Source: Pisolithus tinctorius (taxonomy: Eukaryota > Basidiomycota > Agaricomycetes > Boletales > Pisolithaceae). Taken from it: a stretch of DNA of 64,000 bases. Below the pieces are notes generated by a model. The model worked only from the letters and a program-made list of their open reading frames with translations. It made no database searches and was not told the DNA's origin. Positions 1 to 9,334 of this stretch are shown here, piece after piece. The stretch spans positions 682,001 to 746,000 of the forward strand of contig JANFAH010000026.1 of the NCBI GenBank assembly GCA_024663395.1. Direction: 5' to 3'. Both the position numbers and the translations under genes were made by a program. Each line of letters opens with the position of its first letter. Position 1 is the first letter of the stretch.

Positions 1-97
1 GTCTCATTTTTGCAGTCACTTCGCTCGCATTTTCGTGTTTTCCCACTCACGCGCACTCACTTATCAAGCATTCACACTCGTATAAACTCCCGAAGTC

Positions 98-1471
98 ATG
101 TTCGGCCTCAAGATTCCGTGTCGAGGCTCGCCCGAAGCACCAAGCTTCTCTGGGCGCCCCGAGGACCTTCGAAGCTATTTTGATGACATAATCGACTTCT
201 GTGATAGATTCGGCCTCTCGGACGGGCTCACGCGCATCAAATTCGCACTCAAGTATGCGCCTGTTGAGTCGGTGGACCTCTGGTCCCACTTGGCAGATAC
301 CAGGAATGGAGATTGGAGTTATTTTACCTCAGAAGTGGTCCGGCTGTACCCAGAGCTGGAGGAGTCCTGCAGGAACCAATTTTTTAGACTGAAAAGTGCA
401 CTCGCAAGCTCGGACACCATCTCGGTATCTTCCCTGGGCAAGTATTTCCGCAGCTTTTGTCGTTTTTCGCTATCTCTCGAAAAGCAGAAAGAGTCGACAT
501 CTCATCTACCGGTTGTGTTTTTTTATGGATTCCCGCCCAAATTCAGATGCGAGCTGCTCGAGTTTCTTGACTCGCCAGATCAAGAGCTTACTGTGTCTAG
601 TCTTATGATTGCAGCTAAACGGATTCTCACACTGAGCAGCGGCCTCTGGAAGAGCTGCAAGGTCGACAGTTCGCGCGCGCAGCCACCACAAGCCTCGGAC
701 AGCCGTACACCCCGCCGTTCGTATTCGTTCTGCTTCTTCTGCGGACTTTCGGGCCATATTCGGGCTGGTTGCCATTCATACAAGTCGTATTTAGCTTCGG
801 GAAGGTGTCTACTCATAAACGGCCGTGTTGTTCTACCTACAGGACAAGAAATCCCGCATGAAGTTGCCGGACGGACTCTGCGAGGCCGTCTCGACAACTG
901 GTCTTTGTTGACAAGCCAGTTCGAGGCTCGTATGGGCTTGTCGCCCGCTCGCTCGCTTTTGCCCACAGCCGCACCCTCTCGAAGCGTGTCCGACACACCA
1001 TCGTGCATACCCGCTCAGACGAGCATCATGCATACTCAGTCCCTACCTACTGTCCAGCTCGAGCCAGTAGTACCTGACCCACCAGCCATTCGGTCTCGTC
1101 GCTCGTCAGCCGAGCGCTCTCGCAGCTCACCGCACGCGCAGCCACAGTTGAGGTGGCCACATGGCCGAGGCCAATCACCCTCGCATCGTCGTTCACGTTC
1201 GCGCTCACAGACTCGAATGGGTTCGTACATGCGTTCAAATGATGAATTCGTACCGGTCCAGTCGTATGCCCGCAGCTCGAAGCAGTATCGCCCTCGAAGG
1301 CGCTCATATTCATATTCGACCAATAGCTCACCCCCTTCTTCCTCGTCATCGTCGTCCTCATGCTCACGCTCTCGTTCACGTTCGAGGAAGGCGGATTCAT
1401 ACGTCCGTTCCAAGCCGAAGCGGTCGCGCAGCCACAGTCGCACGCCCCGGCGCTCTCGAAGAGCGTGTTGA
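98..1471 (+). CDS. Gag-like nucleocapsid protein with zinc knuckle and SR-rich tail
   Basis: A 457-residue open frame. The N-terminal ~190 residues look like a retrotransposon capsid (SYFDDIIDFCDRFGL near 30-45, a YPELEESCRNQFF segment near 110). A CX2CX4HX4C zinc knuckle follows at about residues 212-225 (CFFCGLSGHIRAGC). From about residue 340 the chain turns into Ser/Arg dipeptides, an eight-serine run and basic patches, like an SR domain. Gag normally packages element RNA; the SR tail would add RNA binding or nuclear-speckle targeting, which is inference. No protease or reverse transcriptase follows in frame; the next 1.9 kb is non-coding tandem repeat. The 97 bases upstream are leader. 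The minus-strand frames opposite it are low-complexity shadows. Intact and GC-rich, unlike the decayed elements downstream. A related but broken Gag lies at 57123-58728. Confidence 0.7.
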   Translation: MFGLKIPCRGSPEAPSFSGRPEDLRSYFDDIIDFCDRFGLSDGLTRIKFALKYAPVESVDLWSHLADTRNGDWSYFTSEVVRLYPELEESCRNQFFRLKSALASSDTISVSSLGKYFRSFCRFSLSLEKQKESTSHLPVVFFYGFPPKFRCELLEFLDSPDQELTVSSLMIAAKRILTLSSGLWKSCKVDSSRAQPPQASDSRTPRRSYSFCFFCGLSGHIRAGCHSYKSYLASGRCLLINGRVVLPTGQEIPHEVAGRTLRGRLDNWSLLTSQFEARMGLSPARSLLPTAAPSRSVSDTPSCIPAQTSIMHTQSLPTVQLEPVVPDPPAIRSRRSSAERSRSSPHAQPQLRWPHGRGQSPSHRRSRSRSQTRMGSYMRSNDEFVPVQSYARSSKQYRPRRRSYSYSTNSSPPSSSSSSSSCSRSRSRSRKADSYVRSKPKRSRSHSRTPRRSRRAC

Positions 1472-1779
1472 TGCTGCATGTCGCACAAATTCCGTTATGT
1501 TGTTTTTACTTCTTTTGCTTATGGATCTTACAGTATCTAGTATGGATCTACCTGCGTCGTAATGCGGAATTTTTGGTACATTAGATATGTTTGAATTTTC
1601 TTGTTTTGCCCTTCGTCTTTTACCCCCCAGGCTCGAGTTCCCCGCAGAACACTGAGTAGCATTGCACCTAGCACCTCCCCGCGCTCTACACGACACCTCC
1701 CATCCGCGGATACAGTTCTGACGAAATTACTGCCGACACCGCTTGTCGCTTGTCAAGGTGAATACTACCTCCCTCGTAC
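1472..1779. other. 3' flank of the Gag ORF, no gene
   Basis: Non-coding sequence between the Gag stop codon and the ~150-bp tandem repeats. I see no protein, RNA gene or LTR end in it. Confidence 0.5.
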
Positions 1780-3340
1780 CGAGCGTGTATCTCGCTCGTT
1801 ATTGCGCCACTCCTCTCGCTTTTTGGCAGGCTCATACTACTCGACGTTAGCTCTCTGTTGGTACCAAGATCACTTGCATACGCCCAGCCGTTAAGGAGAT
1901 ATTCGCGTTTTTGTGGATAGGTCCATTCTCAGGGTCCTGTAGTCGTATCTCGCTTGTTTCCGCGTCGCGCCTCTCGCTTTTCCGCGGACTGGTACTACTC
2001 GACCAGAGCTTTCCAGAGAGCCCAAGAATGTTCCAGCGCGCTCAGTGGTTCCGGAGTTATTTCGCATTTTTGGCGCATGAGGTCTTCTGACTGTAACTCG
2101 CGCGAATTTGTGCCGCGTCTCTCGCCTTTTGGCATGCCGGTACTACTCGACGAGACCTTTCCAGGGATACCAAGAATGTTTTGGCGCGCGCAGCGGTTTC
2201 GGAGGTATTCGCGTTTTTGTGAGAAGGTCACCTCGAGGTCTTGCCGCAGTAGCTCGCACAGTTCTGCGCCGTTCCTCTCTCTTTTCGGGTCGTTCATCCC
2301 TCTCGCTGAACCCTTCCTGGGGACACATACTTTGTAAAATTCCGCGCAACCGTTATCGAGATATCCGCGCTTTCGTATCCAGAGGGCTTCGAGCCAGTTT
2401 CGCGTATAACTCGGGATCGGCTGGTCCAATCGGCGTATTTCCTCGTTCTCCCTGTTCGTCTGCGAATCCTCTACTGTCTCCCGGAGTTTCGTGTTGATCG
2501 TCCCAGCCGTTGTTGTGCAAGTCAAGCCCTTCTCCCCACCCTCGAAGTCCTCTCGTCGTATCTCACGCACTCGGGCACCGTTCCTCTCGCTTTTCTGGCA
2601 GTCCATTCCCCTCGCGTAGCCCTTTCTGGGGACGCCTCTTTTGTCAAATTCCGCGCAGACATCGTCGAGATATACTCGTTTTCGTGGTTAGAGGCGCTTT
2701 CGGACAACTTTGTGAATATCTCAGGCCCGTGTAGACAGATTCCCTCCATCTCTTTTCAGGCGTGTTCGTCACATTCCCCTCCATCACTGGCAGTTTCGCC
2801 GTGTCCCGAGCATCCGTCGTTGGTCTGCGGTGTTCCCTTTTCAGTCAACAACACTGTATGTGCAGTAACTCGCCCATTTCACCGCCGGACCTCTCGCTTT
2901 TCGGGGACTTTGTACTACCCGTCGAGGGCTTTCTGACGGTATATCATACATCACGCTCGCTACCGCCGTTGTGGAGATGTGCGCTGTTTTGTTGTTGCAG
3001 GCGCCTTAGGACGACTCTGCAAGTATCTCGCCCATTTCTTGAATGGATCTCTCGCTTTTCGGGATCCTGATGCTACTGTTCAACAGCTTCAGAATGGTAC
3101 CTTTTCCGTCGTCGTCACTGCAGAACTCATGGCCACATTTGGGTTTTGGTGGATGAGGGTACTTTTAGGCAGATTTGTGGATATCTCAGGATCGGGCGCG
3201 CGGATTCTCTCCTCTTGTTTTTCAAGGTAGTCGCTGCATTCCCTTCTGTCATCATATCTCGTATCGCAGCATTCCGAGCACCCGTTTTTCATCAACGAGT
3301 CGTTGTCTCGCCCCCTCCCTTGTGACTTTGGATTCTTGCA
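1780..3340. repeat. Degenerate ~150-bp tandem repeat downstream of Gag
   Basis: A motif of the form CCTCTCGCTTTT..GG..CATACTACTCGA..CTTTCC recurs near 1816, 1971, 2119, 2271, about 2440, 2585, 2747, 2888, 3051 and 3208, spaced 141-163 bases. A second motif (GGAGATATTCGCGTTTTTGTGG) recurs between them near 1886, 2042, 2200, 2346, 2654 and 2960. That makes about ten diverged units. Short open frames on both strands are by-products. Roughly nucleosome-length period; function unknown. It could be the 3' non-coding part of a Gag-only element. Confidence 0.7.
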
Positions 3341-3379
3341 TAGCCGAGCCGCCTTCAAGTTGACTGGGGACAGTCAATA

Positions 3380-4079
3380 TCTCAAGTACCCCTGGGATGT
3401 AGGGAATGTAATTTCCCTACTAGGGGAATTGTTTTATTTTGTTCATTTTATTCAGTTTTGATTCTAGGTGTTTTTTTCTGCTAGTGGTACTTAGAATTTC
3501 GCATTTTGGTTGCTTAGTCAGCACTACCTAGTACTGGATGTAGTTAGTTTTTTTTTAACCAATAGACGAGCTACCCTAAGATAAGAGACGAGTTCGAGCA
3601 GGTTGTTTCCCTGCACCCAGACAGCCTCAGAAGCCTTCAGATGACTACCAGGATCCTTGCCTAGGCTATAGAAGCCCCTTTGGCCTACTCACTCCCCTCA
3701 GATAATCCAACTACCCAGTCCTCTTCCTCTTAAATCCAATTTCCTACACCGGGGTCAGACACAGGATTTGTACAGTAAGCAAAGTCAGATGAACGGGCTA
3801 GACTAAATATAGTACAAACAAAGGGAAACAGACCAGAGTTATGTCCAGGTGACCCGGACATAGACCTGGGAGGACCGGGGTGGAGCAGTGCAAGGCCGGG
3901 AGGCCGAAGTGGACCGGAGATAGGGGTAAAACACTGGACTTGAGTTATGCAGGCTGGAGTTGAGTTATCTAGGGCCAGGACTGGGTTTTCTAGGCTGGAC
4001 TAGGACCAGGCTTGACCGGAGTTAGGGGCTAGGGGTCTGGACTGGGCTGAGTCCGAGTCCGAGAGTCATGGATATGACA
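3380..4079 (-). mobile_element. Reverse LTR related to LTR-A, interrupted by LTR-C
   Basis: Read on the minus strand it starts TGTCATATCCATGACTC at 4079 and ends ..GGGGTACTTGAGA at 3380. This parallels the Gypsy-A LTR, which starts TGTCATAGTCATGCCTC and ends ..CATACTTGACA. A TATA-like TACTATATTTAG lies near 3810. The LTR is split by LTR-C at 3398-3748. Its right end cuts into the integrase of Gypsy-B. I cannot see a matching TSD, so it may be a truncated element rather than a clean solo LTR. Confidence 0.55.
3398..3748 (+). mobile_element. Solo LTR-C
   Basis: Starts TGTAGGGAATG and ends TTTCCTACA, the same ends as the copies at 53893-54291, 55863-56319 and 62589-63027. The flanks CTGGG (left, offset by one base) and CCGGG (right) could be a decayed TSD. 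Inserted in an LTR-A-like LTR, as is the copy at 62589. Confidence 0.65.
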
Positions 4080-4185
4080 TTATCCCACAATGTCCCACTA
4101 GGGGAGAGTCATGAAGAGCATTAAGTAGCTTCCTTCTGAGTGCACTAGGCACCCAGACCTTTTCTCCATCATAATGAAGACCACC

Positions 4186-5814
4186 TCAGAGCTCACATCC
4201 AGTGGGGACTCCTTTGGCTTTGGCAGACTTGATCCACAAATCTTCCATGAAGGGGTTTTCTAGTTTTACCAAGCAAACCTGACTTGGGTTTATAAATAGA
4301 GACTCTTCTGACTTTGCCCTTTCCTTTCCTTCTGCAAAGTCTTCTTGTCTTGACAGGGCATCTGGTCTTCCCATCATGACTCTGGGTTTATGAACAATAA
4401 TACAGTTAAACTGACTAAAGTACTGTGCCCAATGCACCTGGCATGGTTGGAGTTTCTGTGCAGTCATGAACCATTTGAGGTTATGATGGTCTGTCCAAAT
4501 TTCAAACTGGTATGGAATAGCCTCAAGGTAATGATGCCATTGCTCTAGCGCATGGATAATGGCCAGCATTTCTTTGTTGTGAATCATATAATTAAGTTCA
4601 GCCCCAGATAGAGAGTGACTAGAGTAGGCAACAGGTCTCCAGAGACCATCATTGCATTCTACCGAGAGCACTGCTCCAGTGGCATAGTCTGAAGCATCCA
4701 TTTCTAACCAAAACCTCTGATCCTGATTGGGGAACATAAGGATAGGGGTGGTGGTAAAGACTTCTTTTAGCATATCAAATGCCATTTGACACTTGTCATT
4801 CCATATGAACAGAAGGTCTTTCTTCATGAGGTTATTTAGGGGTTTTGTGATCTGTGCAAAGTCCTTAATGAAATGTTGGTAGAAGTTCACTAGGCTGAGG
4901 AAGCCACAAACACCACAAACATTGGTAGGTACAGGCCAATCTTGCACAGCAGAGATTTTGGCAGGGTCCATATGTACTCCATTAATGCCAATGATCATTC
5001 CTAAAAAATCCACCTCTTGTTGTCTGAAGATGCACTTCTGGGGCTTGACAAACAAGTCATTGACCTTCAGCCTTCTAAGCACCTCTAGCATGATCTTGTC
5101 ATGCTCTTCCTGATTTTCCATTTTTGTAAATATCATTAGGTCATCGATGTAGATGACGAGCACATCTTCCATATCACTGAAGATATCATTCATCATGTTT
5201 GGGAACATGGCAGGCAAGTTGCAAAGCCCAAAGAACATGACCAAGGGCTCAAAAGCACCATGATGGCATATGAAAGCAGCTTTCCATTCATCTCCTTCTT
5301 TGATCCTAATGTTGTTGTATCCCCAGCAAAGATCCATTTTTGTGAAGAGTTTGCAACCTTTCAACTTGTCTACAAGCTGAGATATTAAAGGGAGAGGATA
5401 TGAGTTTTTGACAGTATGCTCATTTAAATAACAATAGTCCTGGACCATATGCTTTTTGCTGTCCTTTTTAGGAACAAAGAACACTGAAGAGGTTTGCAGT
5501 GATTTACTAGGCCAAATATAACCCTTCTTGAGCTGACCATCAATGAAGTCACTGACTTCTTGTTGCTTGTCAGGGGAGGGAGGGATTAACCTTCCCTTCT
5601 TTGGTACAAATGGCTCCTTTAGTTCTATAGCATGATCCCAAGGTTTCCTAAGCAGCATGTGCTCAGATTCCTTTTCCAAAAAGACCAATAAATATTCATG
5701 ATATGCCTTTGGAACAAGTTCCTCAGGGGTTTTTTCTGTTTTAGGTTTGTCCATTCCTAGATTTTGAATCCAGGTTACATAAGAGTCTATGGCTTCTTTT
5801 TCGAGCTTTTCCAC
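4186..5814 (-). pseudogene. Gypsy-B pol: reverse transcriptase and RNase H
   Basis: A 542-residue open frame. RT motifs are visible: KKGYIWPSKS..VFFVPKKDSKK (fingers), FTKMDLCWGYNNIRI (motif A), the catalytic YIDD at about residues 222-225, and FLGMIIG. RNase H follows with LEMDASDYATGAVLS near residue 374 and NKEMLAIIHALEQWHHYLE, then the connection sequence ending ..RPDALSRQ. The RT copies element RNA to DNA and RNase H removes the template. The usual FGL(T/C)NAP motif reads MFFGLCNLPAMFPNMMN, with several substitutions. The frame ends at 4186 while integrase-like coding continues beyond the stop, so pol is broken. Protease lies just upstream at 5848-6240. Confidence 0.85.
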
Positions 5815-5847
5815 CTTATGTAGAAAGGAAGACTTAGGGGCTAGCTG

Positions 5848-6240
5848 TCAGCATCTAGCTGGACATCTTCCCATTTTGACCTTGCCAGTTTTCCAATCTG
5901 TCAGCAGGTTGTGCTGATGTAACCAGGTATGTCCCAGGATCATGGTACTACCTCCTAGATCGGTTATCTCAGCAAGAAGTTCCTCATGATGGTCAAGGTA
6001 GGAAACTCGAAGGTGAGCCTGATGTGTAGTCCTTCCAGTGGAATTAGGTGAACCGTCGACATTAAATACATCCACTGCCCTTGGCAGTGCTATCTTTGGA
6101 ATCTGGTTCCTCTCGACAAAGTCCCTATCTATAAACACTCCAGTTGCACCACTATCAAGCAGTGCATCGACCTTGAACACTGGACTGGCATTCATTTGCA
6201 AAACCAAAGGGACCTCCACAGAATTCTTCAAGTTCAGCAT
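5848..6240 (-). CDS. Gypsy-B aspartic protease (retropepsin)
   Basis: A 130-residue frame with the retropepsin active-site motif LLDSGATGVFID at about residues 27-38 and the C-terminal hydrophobic-Gly motif STMILGHTWLHQHN near 100-112. It would cleave the Gag-Pol polyprotein. It is separated from the RT frame by 33 bases with stop codons, so the original Pol frame is interrupted. The following ~400 bases (6241-6647) hold a low-complexity GAA-rich stretch and no recognisable domain. Confidence 0.75.
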   Translation of the reverse strand: MLNLKNSVEVPLVLQMNASPVFKVDALLDSGATGVFIDRDFVERNQIPKIALPRAVDVFNVDGSPNSTGRTTHQAHLRVSYLDHHEELLAEITDLGGSTMILGHTWLHQHNLLTDWKTGKVKMGRCPARC

Positions 6241-6647
6241 GCGTCGGGTTTCAGACCATATGGAGGTCTTTGCACTACTACTCTTGAGATCTGGGAGATC
6301 AAAAGAAACATTTTTTTGTTTTTTGTTGTAAGTGGAATTAAGCAGGCATGATTTTACATCTGGCCCTGAGCCCTTTCAGGACTCCACTTCAGATGATGTA
6401 AAAGTAGGAGAAGAAGAAACAGAGTCTGAACCATTAAATAACTCCTGTGGTTCTTTGACATCAAGAAAAGAAAAACAATTGAAAGAAACTACTGGTACAC
6501 TATTTTTGTTATTTTTGATTTTGATTTTTGTATTTTCTTTTGTATTTTTAAGTCCATAAGTAGAATGAAATCTGTAAAAAGAAGAAGAAGAAGAAGAAGA
6601 AGAAACAGGAACAAATGTCTGTACACTAGAGTCTGCAGGACCTGATT

Positions 6648-7995
6648 TCACTGCAGCTCCAATGCTTTTAACTGGTTGATATGAGCAATGATTTGCTTGA
6701 AGCTCATCCCCTCCATTGCTTGTAGGCGGGGGTTGGGTCCAGTGTCAGTATTTACAGCCCTGACAGGGTGTCCTTGTGGTTGTGCCTGTTTAGGGCACTC
6801 ACTTCGATAGTGACCCTTAAGGCCACCTCCAAAACAGGTTATGTGGGACTTGTCCTTAGGGGGTCCCTTCCCCTTTCCTTGCCACTGAGTGGCTCCAATA
6901 TCCATGGGGGCACTGGCCCCAGGCTGCATTCCTGTGGCAGTAAAGCCATGAGGTTGATTTTGAGGCCAGATCCTTGAAGAGGAGGCCATCATGTATTGGT
7001 GGTTTTCAAAATTTCTGGCCACCAACTGGAGCTCTGTCATGTAATCCTTGTATGTGTCTTTTCTCTTTCCTAAATGGTGCATGAGCCAGAGCACCTTGGG
7101 GTTTATTGCCTGTTCAAGGCACAGGATGGCCAATCATCAGAAGCAGCTGCCATAAGCTTCCAACTGTTGAATTCTGCCAAGAAGGCATCCATTTGAGGCT
7201 GTCCCTGCCTCACCTTTTGCATCTTTTTCTGGGCCCAATCCCCATTATTCATGGGCCAGCATCTGGAGTTGAGGTTGGCCACTACCTCATCAGTTGTTGG
7301 CCAATTTGCATTTGCCAAGTGGAAGTCCAGCTTGGCACAGGCATAGTTGCTGGTGATTGGACTGGTCATCTGGGTCCAGAATGCCATGCAGTCCTGGCTT
7401 GTATAGTGGTGGATGGCCACTTTGCAATAGGCTCTCATCTTGATCACCCCTTCCTCATACTTATTTATGGAACTGTCAAAAGTTCCAGGTTTGGTGATGC
7501 CCCTTTTTGTGGGGTCGAAGTTAGTTGTCTGCACTGCAGCTGGTGCAGGAATGTATTGCTGCATGGCCTAAGCCATTGCTGCTGCCATTGCCTGGACCAT
7601 GGTGTAGTCAACAGGTGGGGGTTGTGGTTGGTTTGGGTCCATTTCTGCTGGTTAGCAGGACCAGTTTGCAAAGGGGATGGCAGATGGAACATTGGTTCTG
7701 AAGATTGTAGTTGAAGGTTGTAGGGAGTATTGAAGACAAACCCAAGTTTGTTCAGGTCAGGAGAGGGTGAGGGCGAAGGATAAATGAGTTCCAGAGTTGC
7801 CTCATGGAAGAGTTCAAGAGGAGGAAGGGGAAGCAGGGTGAGCAGGGAAAGCAAGCATGAGAGGCATGGGGTAGAGAGTTCCCTTTTGTAAGGGAGGAAC
7901 CTGAGAGGGAGATGAAGCTCAACCTCTTCCTTCTTGATGGTGGGAATGGTGGTAGAGTAAGGTAAAGTGGATGTACTACTCATCGATGATGTCAA
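6648..7995 (-). pseudogene. Gypsy-B gag (frameshifted)
   Basis: Three overlapping minus-strand frames make one broken Gag. 7995-7465 is the Ser/Pro-rich N-terminus. 7564-7103 carries the capsid core (ITKPGTFDSSINKYEEGVIKM .. AFWTQMTSPI .. FLAEFNSWKL). 7133-6648 carries the C-terminus, with TYKDYMTELQLVARNFENHQ and the nucleocapsid. The zinc knuckle reads CFGGGLKGHYRSEC: the second cysteine of CX2CX4HX4C is a glycine, so it should not bind zinc normally. Frames change near 7480 and near 7120. The start near 7995 is the first ATG downstream of the primer-binding site and leader. Confidence 0.7.
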
Positions 7996-8360
7996 AGACC
8001 ACTAAATGTGTAGTCTGTTTGCTGGTGCACACCTGATCAATCTCCTAGAAATAGGGAGAGACCAGCCTGGCACACTAGGCAAACTATGGTGGGTGCAAGA
8101 ATGTCAACTACTGATCTACCTCTGCTGCTGTGTGGGAACTATGACTATATATGGCTCAGCCACTCTGGACCTTGCAGGGCCTCTTGATCAAGCATTGCCC
8201 TGCATACACCGAGCTCAACCTTGGGACAGTGTATATACATATCATAAAACTCCCTAAGATGTTTGCCCAACTGGCTCCATTGCTCAGGCACTCTCGGTCA
8301 CACTGACAGAGGCAAAAAAAGAAACTATGGGTGGAACTGCCCACTATGAGTATCATACTG

Positions 8361-8379
8361 CTGTTGACCCTTGGCACCA
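8361..8379 (-). other. Gypsy-B primer-binding site
   Basis: The minus strand reads TGGTGCCAAGGGTCAACAG, starting with the TGG that pairs to a tRNA 3' CCA. It lies 4 bases inside the LTR end (..CCCTTCA, then TACC). I cannot name the tRNA. Confidence 0.6.
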
Positions 8380-8383
8380 GGTA

Positions 8384-8770
8384 TGAAGGGATAGGGGAGA
8401 AGTAGTAATCTAGTTCGAGTGAAGCAACCAAAGACGAGAGTCTTCTCAGCTATCACTCCAAACCAGAGAGATTGGGAGTGGAACCTGTTGATTGAGGGAC
8501 AAGCTCAAAACAAACTAGATTAGAGAAGCTGGCTATGACAAACAACAGGACTTATATACTGCCTTACTGTTTGTATGTACTGCCATGAGAGAATGTTCTG
8601 GAAAGAAGTAAACAAAAGAGAAAACTATGCTATTGGACAAATGCGAACACATGTTAACAACAAGGCATGGCCTTACTAAGTATCATGTAAGCATGAGAGA
8701 GTAAGCGAAAGGAGAAGTCCAAGATAACTAAGCATCCCTAAAGTGTAACCCTAACCAGAGAGTGGATATA
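8384..8770 (-). mobile_element. Gypsy-B 5' LTR, larger part
   Basis: Ends ..CCCTTCA next to the primer-binding site. It holds a TATATAAG box near 8550 on the minus strand. The remainder (46 bp) is at 16324-16369, beyond Gypsy-A1. Confidence 0.6.
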
Positions 8771-9297
8771 TGTCATAGTCATGCCTCGACCCTGGCCAGA
8801 CTCGGCCTCGCACTCACTCAGTCTGGCCTCAGCCTCGCCTGTCCCGTATCTCCAGTTGGTCTAGCGTGGTAGACACTGCTTTGCAGTGTCTGTCATTTCG
8901 GTTGAATCCTGCCCAGTCATGTCCCCAGTCCACTCTGTCCCGGCCTCCGTTGTCTTAGTCACATCTTACTAATACTCATCTTACCAATCACCTTAGCAAT
9001 CTTTGCGAGACCGGCATTACCAGTCTCTGTACTATAGTTGTTTCTAGTATATAAGCTCATAGATACTCGGCCTGTAGACCTCAGTCTGAAATCAACTAAG
9101 TTACCCCTGATAACTCCGCCTTGGCCTCAGACTCGGACTGAGACTCATGCAAGGGAATAGCGCTGTATCCTCAGTTGCTAAGTCCAATCAGTCCAACTAT
9201 CTGTACCTTCGACTCCCCCCCTGATTCCGACCCCTCAGCCTTGTGCCCGCTTTGGTCTCCAGTCTGGCCTCAACCCAGACAATCCCCATACTTGACA
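8771..9297 (+). repeat. Gypsy-A1 5' LTR
   Basis: TGTCA..TGACA ends. It contains a TATATAAG box at 9048-9055 and a perfect hairpin, AGACACTGC-TTT-GCAGTGTCT, at 8871-8891. The bases after the LTR (GTATTTCAGACTGCC) lack the usual TGG primer-binding start, which would fit a self-priming Tf1-like scheme (inference). Confidence 0.9.
9048..9055 (+). promoter_or_regulatory. TATA box of the Gypsy-A LTR
   Basis: TATATAAG in U3, conserved in the other LTR-A copies (for example 35403-35937 and 42434-42941). It probably sets the start of element RNA. Confidence 0.6.
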
Positions 9298-9334
9298 GTA
9301 TTTCAGACTGCCACTTGTGTGGGTCTAAACCATC

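Larger units (their letters stand above)
4080..8770 (-). mobile_element. Gypsy-B retrotransposon, 3'-truncated
   Basis: Minus-strand Ty3/Gypsy element in the order 5' LTR, primer-binding site, gag, protease, RT-RNase H, start of integrase. It is cut off at 4080 by the reverse LTR next to it. The integrase N-terminal zinc region begins at 4185-4083 (minus-strand reading ..WVPSALRRKLL..HDSPLVGH) just after a stop at the end of the RT frame. Its 5' LTR is split: 8384-8770, then Gypsy-A1, then 16324-16369. The LTR begins TGTAACAACC at 16369 and would be about 433 bp. It lies in a Copia RNase H fragment, which resumes at 16370. Confidence 0.75.

Noticed and set aside
1036..1488. Minus-strand Arg/Glu-rich ORF opposite the Gag tail
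   Set aside because: Complement of SR codons; no start context or domain.
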